A stretch of DNA of 39,818 nucleotides from Euryarchaeota archaeon UBA86 (GCA_002503055.1 DAQX01000005.1:1-39818), one strand, 5' to 3'. Shown: positions 7,775 to 16,090, counted from the first letter of the stretch. Translations and numbers: made by a program. Notes: a model not told the origin generated them from the letters alone.

Positions 7775-8059
7775 TCAGAAGGTCTCCGATTCGCGGATCT
7801 CCTTCTGCAACTCGCCCATCCAGTATTTGCGACAGTTCTCCTTGGTCAGGAATTGGTCCTTGCTCGAAAAACTGTGATTGAAGTGCCCCTTGTCTGCAGA
7901 AGCGAACTGCCCCTTCTGCCTCTTGTGGAACTTCTGTAGAACATGCTGACGCATGTATTGCCTGAATCTGATAGCCTTACTGCGATTGACTCCCTTGGGC
8001 GTAACGCCCTCCCAGAGCCTCTCAAATCGCTCCAGCTTATCGTCGAACTCATCACTCAT
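7775..8059 (-). CDS. Small basic protein of unknown function
   Basis: A 94-residue, lysine/arginine-rich, mostly helical protein (for example RSKAIRFRQYMRQHVLQKFH). I do not recognise a family. There is no signal peptide, membrane helix or zinc motif. The ATG at 8059 is chosen; a TTG two codons earlier would overlap the upstream stop. It sits 2 bases after the HEAT-repeat gene stop and 9 bases before the DEAD-box helicase, so it is almost certainly cotranscribed with both. Charge and context suggest nucleic-acid or ribosome binding, which is inference only. The existence of the gene is supported by position and by an uninterrupted frame of even composition. Confidence 0.65.
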   Translation of the reverse strand: MSDEFDDKLERFERLWEGVTPKGVNRSKAIRFRQYMRQHVLQKFHKRQKGQFASADKGHFNHSFSSKDQFLTKENCRKYWMGELQKEIRESETF

Positions 8060-8061
8060 GC

Positions 8062-9264
8062 TCAATCCTCGCTGTGCGGCCGACCCGACTTCTGTTTATC
8101 ATGTTCACGCCTCACAGGAATCTCACCGCTACGCGGTGTCCCCTCTACATCTTCGCCCTCTACTTTGTCTAATGGGGCGAGGAATCGATTCTTCTCATCC
8201 TCAGTGCCTACAATTTCGACATCTCTTGCTAAAGATGACAATCGCTTTCTTAGATCTGATCTAGTTTCCTGACGAAGCAACTCGGCAGCAGCGTTGCGAA
8301 GATCTTCGCCTGTCATTACTACTGAGAGATGTTCAATACATGCTTTCCTTAGATTATAGTCACGACTTCTCGCACCATCAACAATCATCTTACTGACCCT
8401 TGGATTCCTCATGTCGAGGCGCTTGAGTGCCTTAATCACTGACTTCCGCACTCCAGAGTCATCATCTTGCATAGCGGCTTCAATCAGAATTGTGGCTATG
8501 GCGGGCTCTGCATTTGCCAACTGCAATAATGATCCCGAAGCATTTCTTCTTACTTGGGAATCCTCGTCTTCTAGCGACCATCCAACTAGGTCCCAACCTG
8601 TCGAACCATGTCTAGTAGCGATAGTTCTCAGAATTCTTGAACCTCTCCTCCTAAGATCTACATCATCTTCTCGAATCAACTCATCTAGATGCAGGCATCC
8701 GGCCTCAGGCCAGCTCTCAGCAGTCAATTTGAGCGCCGCGAAAGCATTTTTCCGATGATTTTTCTCTTCTCTTCTTAATTCCCTCCTGAGTATCTCTTCG
8801 CACCCCGAAGGAAATACTGGCGCTACGAGAGTCAGACATTCTCTTGCTGCTTGGCAGACCAAGGTGCTCTCATCAAGCAGTCTATCGGAGAGACACTGTA
8901 GTAACCCATCGTGCCTCTTCAGGGCCAAGGGAGGAAGTCCACGAAGCGCAGCCACTCTGATTTCTTCGTCATCATCATCTAGGCAATCTAACATCACTTC
9001 GCGGGCTTCATCGAGATTTCTTTCAATCACCATATGGAGTGCTAGAATGCCATCCACTCTAACTGCAAACGAGCCACCCCTTCCACGCGAAACTTGTACA
9101 CTAGAAACCTCTCCCTTTGCAAGAGCAATCACTTCGTGCTTAGGGATTCTTTCCCAAACCCCATCTCCTGGGAGAAGTCCTTGGATATTGACATCCACAG
9201 AAGCGGCCGAGGAGCCTATCTTCTTCCATGTCCTTGGGTCTCTAGCAACGTATCTACGCGTCAT
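8062..9264 (-). CDS. HEAT-repeat protein
   Basis: A 400-residue soluble protein. After an N-terminal segment of about 85 residues it carries at least six HEAT/PBS-lyase-type helical repeats, with recurring units such as DDDDEEIRVAALRGLPPLA, EDEDSQVRRNASGSLLQLA and DDDSGVRKSVIKALKRLD. These build a curved protein-binding scaffold and no catalytic motif is visible. The last about 50 residues are charged and probably disordered. It is first in the minus-strand cluster ahead of the 94-residue gene, the helicase, tusA and ribA, and divergent from the DUF2240 gene. An adaptor role for the helicase cluster is possible but not shown. Confidence 0.85.
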   Translation of the reverse strand: MTRRYVARDPRTWKKIGSSAASVDVNIQGLLPGDGVWERIPKHEVIALAKGEVSSVQVSRGRGGSFAVRVDGILALHMVIERNLDEAREVMLDCLDDDDEEIRVAALRGLPPLALKRHDGLLQCLSDRLLDESTLVCQAARECLTLVAPVFPSGCEEILRRELRREEKNHRKNAFAALKLTAESWPEAGCLHLDELIREDDVDLRRRGSRILRTIATRHGSTGWDLVGWSLEDEDSQVRRNASGSLLQLANAEPAIATILIEAAMQDDDSGVRKSVIKALKRLDMRNPRVSKMIVDGARSRDYNLRKACIEHLSVVMTGEDLRNAAAELLRQETRSDLRKRLSSLARDVEIVGTEDEKNRFLAPLDKVEGEDVEGTPRSGEIPVRREHDKQKSGRPHSED

Positions 9265-9360
9265 CGTTCGGCCCCGGATATCGGCCTATCTCTTGAATCA
9301 GTTGCCAAACTGCTCAATCAAGAAAGGATAAGCATCAAGCATGTTAGATCAATCACACAC

Positions 9361-9960
9361 ATGACAAGCATGGTGGATGAACAGTCAGTCGAGCTTGGAT
9401 ACCTGCTATATTCTGCTCTACAGGACGCACCAGGCCAAGCGGCTTCTAAGGAAACACTCTCTAGGATATGGTCTCTCGAACTTCAATGGTTCACGCCCCA
9501 AGAGTCTGCTTCAATAATCACTCATCTGATCGCCAAAGGATGGCTTGTGAAAGACTCCGGAATGCTATCTGCAACGCCCTCCCTAGTTCTCTCGAGACCT
9601 CCTCTTGGCTGGAGGCCAATACTGAACAGCGTGATATCCGTAAAAGAATTTGAATTAGGCCCTATTATTTCAGAATCAGAACCATTATCGGTGCCAACCG
9701 TAAAGGCCCCTGTGTCTAGAGCCTCTAATCCGGAAGATAGCGATTTACCTCCAGATAAGGCCGAAGGATCGATACCTCATTTGATTGAGATAATCTCGTC
9801 GAGTTCAGGATTGCAGAATAAGGAGGTACTCCGCCGAGCGCAACGAAAACGCAGAGCCCTTGGGCCAGTAACTCTCTGGATGGCATTGGCATTGGTAGCT
9901 AGGGAACAAGGACTCGAAATGGACAAGATTGTATCAGCAATAGGTCCCGAATCGAGTTAG
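9361..9960 (+). CDS. DUF2240 family archaeal protein
   Basis: A 199-residue soluble protein from the ATG at 9361; ATG 9370 is also possible. The N-terminal part reads like a winged-helix domain (LSRIWSLELQWFTPQESASI, then HLIAKGWLVKD). A low-complexity linker follows, and the C terminus ALGPVTLWMALALVAREQGL matches the end of archaeal DUF2240 proteins, whose function is unknown. The same frame stays open and protein-like for about 30 codons before ATG 9361 (ESVAKLLNQERISIKHV), so a non-ATG start further up cannot be excluded. It is convergent with the RND exporter: the two stop codons overlap (TAG 9958-9960 against TAA 9959-9957). Confidence 0.72.
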   Translation: MTSMVDEQSVELGYLLYSALQDAPGQAASKETLSRIWSLELQWFTPQESASIITHLIAKGWLVKDSGMLSATPSLVLSRPPLGWRPILNSVISVKEFELGPIISESEPLSVPTVKAPVSRASNPEDSDLPPDKAEGSIPHLIEIISSSSGLQNKEVLRRAQRKRRALGPVTLWMALALVAREQGLEMDKIVSAIGPESS

Positions 9961-12533
9961 TATCCGTTACCACTTCGGAATTCTGCTGCCAGAAGCCCTG
10001 GGAGGACCAAGAGGGCCATAACAAGGGAGAACAGAACGGAGATTGAGCTGACAACTCCAAAGTCCTGAATCACCGGTATTGGGGATAGCAGTAGAACCAT
10101 GAATCCACAAATCGTGGTGCTGGCAGATAGGAGTAGTGCTGTTCCAGTTGTCGAATACATGTCTCGCATAGCCTCCCATGTACGCATCCCCGAATTACGA
10201 TTCGCCTCAATCCGCCTCCACACATGGATGGAGTAATCTATTCCCAGACCGATGGTGAGTGCGGTAATCATGATGGTTAGGACATTCCAGTTTATTCCAA
10301 GCATCGCCATTGCTCCAACTACCCATGCTCCGGCAAGTCCAACTGGCAAAATCACTACCAGTGATTGCCCCAAACGACGAGTCAATAGCACCAGCACTAG
10401 CATCGATACAAATAGGCTGATTGCAGTAGACTCGACTTGAGAGAGGACTAGGCCAGAAAGCACATTGTTGAGAACAATCACATCGCCAGTTATGTGGACT
10501 TGACCGCCCACTAATCCATCACTTTCCAAAAGTTGGGCCTGCTTGGCGAACACATCAGAGACCTCTTGGGCCTCCTCGCTGTTACTAACCAATACATCCA
10601 CTCTCATTCTTAGATACTTTACCGCAGACTCATCTTCTGTCAAAGCGACATACATACTCGTTCTTTGTGACCATGTGTCTCCTCTCAGAGGATCTCCGAT
10701 GCTATCATTAATCATCAGAGAAGAAATGGCTGCCGAGACATCACCGTTAGAGAAATCATCCGTCGGACCAAGTCCGCCGTCAAATATTCCTAAATTGTAT
10801 GAATCCCCAAATGAAGCATCATTTTCCACAGCATCTCTGAGTATAGTGTAAAGTCCATCATAAGACGGCCGTTGTGAGCCCGAGTTGGGATTGACTACTT
10901 CAGGTAGCCCAGAGATTCTACTGTCCAGCCGTTCAAGTCCTCGGAGTAAATCACGATCATCCACTACTATGGACTCATCACCTTCTGCGGGCTCCACTAA
11001 CAGTATTACTGATTTCCAAGCAGCAGCTTCGTATGAGTCATACATTTCATTCCTCACTTCCATGATATCCATGCCTTCTTCGGATAGGAAGTCGGTGAGT
11101 TCGAAACTAGTATCCAACTCTCTTATGGCCACTATTACCGAGCCCATGGTAATCATTGCTACAATCAGCAGAACTCTAGCAGTGTTCCTCTGCTGGAAGC
11201 GAGTGGATAAATCCGCTATACCATCCAGTCTCAGTCCGCGATGAAACATCTCACCTGCACTCTTCTCTACCACTACATGAACAGCGCCGACTGTGATGGT
11301 ACTAGCTATGAAAGCAGAAACTACGCCGAGAGCTAGTGTAAATCCAAAGGTCCTGAGAGGCGGTAGTTCGGAGAATGTATTGGCTAGGAACGCGAATACA
11401 GTCGTGACCACTGCCAAAGACAAAGCCAGGCGCAAAACAGAGATTGATTCAACCCATGCCTGAGCGGCACTGCCAGAGCGATTCCTTGCAGATTCGTAAG
11501 CCCTCTGTAGATGGATAGAGTAGTCTATTCCTAGTCCTAGGACCACCGGAGCCACTGCTACCTCTAGTACCGACAATCGCATTCCCATAAGAGTAACAAT
11601 TCCGTATGTCCAGACCAAAGCTGCAGACAACCCCATTAGTGGTGCAGCAACCATCATGAAGGAGCGGAATGCCAATGCTAGCAAGGCAACTACGACAAGA
11701 ACGGCAATCAGAAGTAACCACACCAGGTTATCCATAGTCGACTCATTGATGTCGTGACTGATGAGGTCATCAGAGATCACTCCGTAAGCCAGAACACCAT
11801 CTTCACTTAGCAGACTCCTAACTCCCGCAGATAAATCACGTCTATCTTCGTTGCTAATATCTCCACTAATTTCGATGACCCACATGGTACTAGAGGCTAT
11901 AGGAGTAGGGTTTCCTTCACCAGTATCCAACCATTGGCATATGGGATCATATTCGAAGTTGGTGTGCAACATTGTAGAGGCCGCAAAGGATGCCGAGGCG
12001 ATTGCTTGGTCGTTACCGATGGCATCTGAACACTCTTCTCCATTCGAGACTACATCCAACAATTCGGCCCAGTCAGAGAACTCCGAGAGATTTCTCGACT
12101 GCCCGTCGCGCTCGTCTAGAGCAGTTTGGATGATGCCTGCTGCATTAAGGTGAGAGACGATGAAGTCACCATTGCTACTAGAATAATCTTCAACTCTGTT
12201 GAGATCAACAGATAACTGCTGCAGAGCTCCTATCTCCAACACATTACATTGTGAGTCATCACACGCATTTCCTCCATTTGCCGACTCGCTGTATGGTCTG
12301 ACATCGATGTAAAGCAGATGAGGGGATGCTCCCATCTCCTCATTTATTCGATCTTCTGCCGAGTCGGAATCTGATTCAGGAGCGAATGAGGAAATTTCAG
12401 TAGTGAATCCAGGAAAGCCAATCAGAACCTGAACCATTGCTGCAGTAAACAGCACACTCACAACCACTATGGCCATTGAGGATTTCTCGAAAAGCCTCTC
12501 AAGGGCTTCCGAGGATACAATTCCCTCGGTCAT
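9957..12533 (-). CDS. RND-superfamily (MMPL-type) exporter
   Basis: An 858-residue membrane pump with the RND plan. One helix lies at about 19-38, followed by a large external domain, then a block of about five helices (about 268-425), a second external domain and a second block of helices to the C terminus. Each block has the MMPL proton-relay signature, GLGIDYSIHLQR in the first and GLGIDYSIHVWRR in the second. Both keep the Asp-Tyr pair seen in MmpL3-like pumps. Proteins of this group export lipids, pigments or other hydrophobic compounds; the substrate here is unknown. ATG 12533 is preferred over a TTG at 12545. It is divergent from rpoL, with a TATA-like box 25-30 bases upstream, so the transcript would have almost no leader. 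Confidence 0.9.
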   Translation of the reverse strand: MTEGIVSSEALERLFEKSSMAIVVVSVLFTAAMVQVLIGFPGFTTEISSFAPESDSDSAEDRINEEMGASPHLLYIDVRPYSESANGGNACDDSQCNVLEIGALQQLSVDLNRVEDYSSSNGDFIVSHLNAAGIIQTALDERDGQSRNLSEFSDWAELLDVVSNGEECSDAIGNDQAIASASFAASTMLHTNFEYDPICQWLDTGEGNPTPIASSTMWVIEISGDISNEDRRDLSAGVRSLLSEDGVLAYGVISDDLISHDINESTMDNLVWLLLIAVLVVVALLALAFRSFMMVAAPLMGLSAALVWTYGIVTLMGMRLSVLEVAVAPVVLGLGIDYSIHLQRAYESARNRSGSAAQAWVESISVLRLALSLAVVTTVFAFLANTFSELPPLRTFGFTLALGVVSAFIASTITVGAVHVVVEKSAGEMFHRGLRLDGIADLSTRFQQRNTARVLLIVAMITMGSVIVAIRELDTSFELTDFLSEEGMDIMEVRNEMYDSYEAAAWKSVILLVEPAEGDESIVVDDRDLLRGLERLDSRISGLPEVVNPNSGSQRPSYDGLYTILRDAVENDASFGDSYNLGIFDGGLGPTDDFSNGDVSAAISSLMINDSIGDPLRGDTWSQRTSMYVALTEDESAVKYLRMRVDVLVSNSEEAQEVSDVFAKQAQLLESDGLVGGQVHITGDVIVLNNVLSGLVLSQVESTAISLFVSMLVLVLLTRRLGQSLVVILPVGLAGAWVVGAMAMLGINWNVLTIMITALTIGLGIDYSIHVWRRIEANRNSGMRTWEAMRDMYSTTGTALLLSASTTICGFMVLLLSPIPVIQDFGVVSSISVLFSLVMALLVLPGLLAAEFRSGNGY

Positions 12534-12556
12534 ACGGCCCCCCAATCGAACTCCAT

Positions 12557-12564
12557 CTATAACT
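12557..12564. promoter_or_regulatory. TATA-like box between the RND exporter and rpoL
   Basis: CTATAACT on the + strand reads AGTTATAG on the - strand. It lies about 27 bases upstream of the RND exporter ATG (12533), as expected for a leaderless or near-leaderless archaeal transcript. On the + strand it could also drive rpoL, with a transcript starting near the hairpin at 12575-12594 and a leader of roughly 55 bases. Confidence 0.45.
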
Positions 12565-12574
12565 TAGGCTCCGA

Positions 12575-12594
12575 TTGGACCCTTCGGGGTCCAA
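12575..12594 (+). promoter_or_regulatory. UUCG-tetraloop hairpin upstream of rpoL
   Basis: TTGGACCC and GGGTCCAA form a perfect 8-bp stem closed by TTCG, a very stable RNA tetraloop. It lies 48 bases before the rpoL ATG and 42 bases outside the RND ATG. It may cap the 5' end of the rpoL leader or act as a barrier between the divergent genes. Confidence 0.45.
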
Positions 12595-12642
12595 CATAGG
12601 GATGAAAGGCCTCAAAAGGGAGCGGCTGGTCGCGCGGCTGAC

Positions 12643-12900
12643 ATGCCAATCAAGGTACTCTTGAATGAAGGACGCGAACTCAGACTACGTATGACTGGAG
12701 AAGACCACACTTCACTGCAGTTGTTCCGTTCTAGACTTAACTCCAGTAAAGATGTGGAGTATTCCAACTATTTCCAGAAACATCCCGACTTAGATGAGCC
12801 TGAATTATACATCAGAACTGTCAAGGGAAAGAGTGCCGAGAAGGTATTCAAGAGTCTGTGCTCAGGCATCTCTAAGGATCTGTCGAAGCTCAAACTGTGA
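12643..12900 (+). CDS. rpoL: DNA-directed RNA polymerase subunit L (Rpb11 homologue)
   Basis: An 85-residue subunit that pairs with subunit D to form the assembly platform of archaeal RNA polymerase. It has the family core GEDHTSLQLFRSRL, the region ending YFQKHPDLDEPELYIRT, and a C-terminal helix. Length is normal (about 85-95). ATG 12643 is the only sensible start. The truD frame begins about 13 bases after its stop, so the two are probably cotranscribed. The RND exporter is divergent upstream. Confidence 0.94.
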   Translation: MPIKVLLNEGRELRLRMTGEDHTSLQLFRSRLNSSKDVEYSNYFQKHPDLDEPELYIRTVKGKSAEKVFKSLCSGISKDLSKLKL

Positions 12901-12913
12901 TGGCGGTGGGGTT

Positions 12914-14311
12914 TTGTCGTTCAGCTCTGTAGAAGAGCAGTTAGGACTGACAGGATGGTCCTCCGACGGCGAGGGAATTGGAGGGCTCCTAAAGATTAGA
13001 GTCGAGGATTTCCGGGTAGATGAAATAGCACGCATACCTGCTCTGGACCCTAAGGGCAGATTTACTGTAGCCAAGGTTTCTTTGAATAACTGGGAAACCA
13101 ATCGTTTTCTAGGCCGTCTGGCCAAGGCGTGCGGCATTAGTAGGAGAAGGATATTCTCTTCCGGAATGAAGGACAAACGTGCTGTCACCAGCCAGATACT
13201 CGTCATCGATGCTCCCAGGGCAAAGGTAGAGGCTGCTCAGATAACCGATGCCACAATCGAAGTTATTGGAAGAACTCACCACAAGATTGGGATGAGTGAT
13301 CATGATGGAAATAGATTCACAATAACAGTCCGAGGTTGCTGCGACTCAGAAGGCAACCCTATTGACAGCAAGGAGGCTATGACTAGAGTCAGACATACCA
13401 TATCCGGCATGTCGGAGAGAATGGGGGCTGACTCATTTCCAAATTGGATTGGTCCACAACGGTTTGGCTCAACGCGTCCAGTAACACCAGAAGTTGGTAG
13501 GTCTGTTATCGAAGAAGACTTCGAGAAAGCCTGCGACTTGTATCTAGGAATGGAGGGTCAGAGTGATACTGAAGATGTCCGGCAATTCAGGGAATTATGG
13601 AGAGAAGGCAGGGATCCCGATGCATGCCTAGAAATCATCCCCCAACACCTAGGATATGAGAGATCAATTCTTGAATCATTATCCGAAAAACCCGAGAACT
13701 GGCTTGCAGCATTCAAGAGACTACCAAACTCACTGCAACTTCTGTGTGTGCACTCATTGCAATCACTTGCATTCAACCATGCACTTGCTGCTAGAATGGA
13801 CTCAGGCCATTCTTTGATTGAACCGATTCTAGGAGACCTAGTGGCTCCTTTACATGCTAATGGTAGGATTGATGTTTCCAAGTTGGCTGAGGTTACAGAA
13901 TCCAATCTTGAGAGATGCAGAAGGAACTGCAAGCTTGGAAGATTAACTGTGACTGGGCCACTTCCCGGACTCGATTCAAAATTGGCTTCGGGAGAACAAG
14001 GAGGAATTGAAATCACAGGCCTAGAGAGATCAGGATTGACGGATGTCAACTGGAGAGTCTCAAGTATCCCAAGACTTACTTCATCGGGGACTCGTCGACC
14101 ACTATCCGTTCCGTTCGATTCATTCAGTGTAGAAGAGGCTCAGGAGATGCCTGAGGATCAACTATCTCAAAGATGGAGGGATGGGCCATCTAGTTCCGAT
14201 AGATGGCACCCAGAAGGGACTAGCCTCAGAATGAGATTCTCGCTGCCTCCGGGCACTTACGCTACGGTACTGATGAGAGAGTTGATGAAATCGCCACTCG
14301 ATCATTATTGA
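12914..14311 (+). CDS. truD: tRNA pseudouridine synthase D
   Basis: About 465 residues. TruD makes pseudouridine at tRNA position 13. The catalytic Asp87 lies in SSGMKDKRAVTSQ, the N-terminal strand VEDFRVDEI matches the family's ExF opening, and the TRUD-specific motif PNWIGPQRFGSTRPVT is present. The frame runs back into rpoL, where it would be a shadow. A TTG at 12914, preceded by GGTGGGG, is the first likely start and leaves a normal N terminus. No in-frame ATG lies before the core, so the exact start is uncertain. It ends directly against the convergent aEF-1beta gene (stop codons at 14309-14311 and 14312-14314). Confidence 0.9.
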   Translation: MSFSSVEEQLGLTGWSSDGEGIGGLLKIRVEDFRVDEIARIPALDPKGRFTVAKVSLNNWETNRFLGRLAKACGISRRRIFSSGMKDKRAVTSQILVIDAPRAKVEAAQITDATIEVIGRTHHKIGMSDHDGNRFTITVRGCCDSEGNPIDSKEAMTRVRHTISGMSERMGADSFPNWIGPQRFGSTRPVTPEVGRSVIEEDFEKACDLYLGMEGQSDTEDVRQFRELWREGRDPDACLEIIPQHLGYERSILESLSEKPENWLAAFKRLPNSLQLLCVHSLQSLAFNHALAARMDSGHSLIEPILGDLVAPLHANGRIDVSKLAEVTESNLERCRRNCKLGRLTVTGPLPGLDSKLASGEQGGIEITGLERSGLTDVNWRVSSIPRLTSSGTRRPLSVPFDSFSVEEAQEMPEDQLSQRWRDGPSSSDRWHPEGTSLRMRFSLPPGTYATVLMRELMKSPLDHY

Positions 14312-14578
14312 TCAGAGACGCCCCATCTCAAGAGCTTCAATCTGTCCGATTAAGGGATTTAGGTCACGAACCCGGGATTCAAAACCATCTACTATTCCTT
14401 CTCCCTCTCCAAGAACGGCTTGAACTTCAATGAACATCATCCCGAAAGCAAGAGGCTTGATTTCGACAGCCTGTACTTCATCCATGTTGTCAATATTGCC
14501 AGCAATCTCCTCGTAATCAGGAGTGCCTTCCTCCGGTTGGTCAATTGTAACCTTATACTTGACAACTACATGCCCCAT
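14312..14578 (-). CDS. ef1b: Translation elongation factor aEF-1beta
   Basis: An 88-residue guanine-nucleotide exchange factor that reloads aEF-1alpha with GTP. It shows the archaeal family pattern MGHVVVKYKVTIDQPEEG, the central IKPLAFGMMFIEVQAVL strand-turn-strand, and the C-terminal VRDLNPLIGQIEALEMGRL. Length is typical (about 88-92). ATG 14578 is used; the frame's TTG at 14581 would add one residue. It follows a 55-residue zinc-ribbon gene by 9 bases, a pairing widespread in archaea. Confidence 0.94.
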   Translation of the reverse strand: MGHVVVKYKVTIDQPEEGTPDYEEIAGNIDNMDEVQAVEIKPLAFGMMFIEVQAVLGEGEGIVDGFESRVRDLNPLIGQIEALEMGRL

Positions 14579-14587
14579 CAAATCACC

Positions 14588-14755
14588 TCAGGGCCCGACG
14601 AATCCACATTCAGGACAGACATACTCTACAGCTTGAACCCTGCACTGCTCACTGCGGCCAATCGAGTATCCGCACTCAGGGCATGGGAAAGCAGTACTCT
14701 TCTTGTCAACTAGTGGTAAACCAGATGAGGAACAGATGTCTGCTCTTTGACTCAT
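14588..14755 (-). CDS. Small zinc-ribbon RNA-binding protein (HVO_2753-like), partner of aEF-1beta
   Basis: A 55-residue protein read leftward from ATG 14755: it opens MSQRADIC, contains FPCPECGYSIGR and ends YVCPECGFVGP. The two intact CPECG knuckles and the C-terminal GFxGP identify the archaeal zinc-ribbon family that is routinely encoded next to aEF-1beta. In other members I know, the N-terminal knuckle is CxxCG and a later one reads RCxxCR. Here the first is CSSSG (Cys8, Ser11) and the later one is RSEQCR (Ser35, Cys38). Two cysteines are therefore replaced by serine, which would weaken or abolish one of two zinc sites. Short but well supported by sequence and context. Confidence 0.85.
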   Translation of the reverse strand: MSQRADICSSSGLPLVDKKSTAFPCPECGYSIGRSEQCRVQAVEYVCPECGFVGP

Positions 14756-14790
14756 TCAGAGAACCTCGGTGACGCGGCGACTCGCACTCC

Positions 14791-14798
14791 CTTTTTAG
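14791..14798 (-). promoter_or_regulatory. TATA-like box for the zinc-ribbon/aEF-1beta pair
   Basis: On the - strand this reads CTAAAAAG, the only A/T-rich block upstream of ATG 14755. It lies about 40 bases from the start, giving a leader of some 10-15 bases. The rest of the 14756-14887 gap also serves the divergent cupin gene. A GAAATACC at about 14851-14858 is that gene's best TATA candidate, about 30 bases from its ATG. Confidence 0.35.
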
Positions 14799-14887
14799 CG
14801 TTGACTTAACCTGTAACGGATACAGGCCTAGCAATCTCATGTTAGGTTAGGGTGAAATACCACCGGCCAAACTAATCAACGAGTAAA

Positions 14888-15340
14888 ATGTCGGAAGATG
14901 AAGCCAATCTGTCGGGCCAAGAAATAGATCTGAACGATTTTGTCAAAGATGAGGGTGGAATCTGGAGTTTGAGGCAACTAGAGAAGGTCAGAGGTTGGAA
15001 CAATATTGAGTACGCACCCGGCCTTTCGGGGAAGAACACTCCTTCAACGGGGTTATCCATGAATCGTGCTTACATCCCGCCCGGGGGGATTGCCAAGGCT
15101 CACATCCATGTCGACTTCGATGTCATGATTTACTTGCTCAAAGGCAGTGTTAGACACGAGTATGGTCCAGGATGCAGGAAGTCGGTTGTTCACAGGGCCG
15201 GAGATATGTTCTACATTGAGCCAGGACTGCCTCATGAGGTATTCAATTGCTCAGATGATGAATGGGTGCATGCTGTAGTTGCTCGCTCGGATGCATCGGA
15301 ATGGCAGAATATAGAACCTTACGATCGAGACTCGGAGTGA
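14888..15340 (+). CDS. Cupin-domain protein
   Basis: A 150-residue protein with one cupin barrel. Motif 1 is IPPGGIAKAHIHVDFDVMIY, where two histidines are followed by Asp in place of the usual Glu. Motif 2 is AGDMFYIEPGLPHEVFN, with the third histidine. Such single-domain cupins bind a metal and act as isomerases, dioxygenases or sensors; the substrate is unknown. The N-terminal about 60 residues are an extension. It starts within 30 bases of a TATA-like box, suggesting a leaderless transcript. It ends 3 bases before the stop of the convergent rlmE gene. Confidence 0.85.
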   Translation: MSEDEANLSGQEIDLNDFVKDEGGIWSLRQLEKVRGWNNIEYAPGLSGKNTPSTGLSMNRAYIPPGGIAKAHIHVDFDVMIYLLKGSVRHEYGPGCRKSVVHRAGDMFYIEPGLPHEVFNCSDDEWVHAVVARSDASEWQNIEPYDRDSE

Positions 15341-15343
15341 GGG

Positions 15344-16090
15344 TCAATCACTATCTTTGTTCAATCTCCTGAATCCCACTACAGTTTCCTCTTCCTCTTC
15401 TGCTTCCTCTACAAGTATGCCAAGCCTCCCAAGATGCTCATTCACCTGCTCTAGTGCAGTCTTACCTCGAGCCGCCGCGCGAACCCGCGGTAATCTATTC
15501 TGGCAGACCAGATATGTCTCCGATGAAGAACTCCTGCTTGCAGTAGGGGAAAATCTCTGAACATTGGAAAATCTATCTTTGGCTGCTTCCACAAGTCCCT
15601 CGATTCCAATTCCTTGGAAAATCTTAGTCACGAATGAACCCCCTGCAGGCACGAATCGCATAGCAGCATCAAGGACCAGAGTAGAAAGCTCCAGAGAGAT
15701 TGTCTGGTCGGTATCATATCGTCCCGTCAGATTGGGAGAGATGTCGCTGACGACCACATTAATCTCACGGCCTTCAAGAGACTCATTTATCCGTTCTATC
15801 GTGGAGTCATCGGTAATATCTCCAATAATCACAACTGCTCCTTCTACGGGAGAAGTAGCTAACAAATCGACACCGACAACCAGTCCCTCTTCGCCGGACT
15901 CCTCGACTGCAACTTGTAACCACCCTCCTGGATGGCATCCTACATCGAGTACACAATCGCCGGACCGGATTATTGCAAACCTCTCTTGAATCTGCTTGAG
16001 TTTGTACGCGGAACGAGTCCTGTATCCTTTGGACCGCGCGATACGCCTCCAGGCATCACGCCTGTTATCTTGATACCAGCGCTTACTCAC
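15344..16090 (-). CDS. rlmE: Ribosomal RNA large subunit 2'-O-methyltransferase E (RrmJ/FtsJ family)
   Basis: A 248-residue SAM-dependent methyltransferase that methylates the ribose of a 23S rRNA uridine in the peptidyl-transferase centre. The K-D-K-E tetrad is visible: Lys30 (RSAYK), Asp116 (VVSDISPN), Lys156 (FVTKIFQG) and Glu191 (SSETYLV). The SAM site is LDVGCHPGGW (48-57). The C-terminal about 45 residues are an acidic, coil-like extension (EEAEEEEETV) and not the TRAM domain found in some archaeal members. It lies 50 bases downstream of the epimerase gene on the same strand. Confidence 0.93.
   Translation of the reverse strand: MSKRWYQDNRRDAWRRIARSKGYRTRSAYKLKQIQERFAIIRSGDCVLDVGCHPGGWLQVAVEESGEEGLVVGVDLLATSPVEGAVVIIGDITDDSTIERINESLEGREINVVVSDISPNLTGRYDTDQTISLELSTLVLDAAMRFVPAGGSFVTKIFQGIGIEGLVEAAKDRFSNVQRFSPTASRSSSSETYLVCQNRLPRVRAAARGKTALEQVNEHLGRLGILVEEAEEEEETVVGFRRLNKDSD

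Noticed and set aside
9361..14755. A defence or toxin-antitoxin module among the small genes
   Set aside because: The small genes here are recognisable as RpoL, aEF-1beta and its zinc-ribbon partner, and the DUF2240 protein lacks any toxin or nuclease motif.
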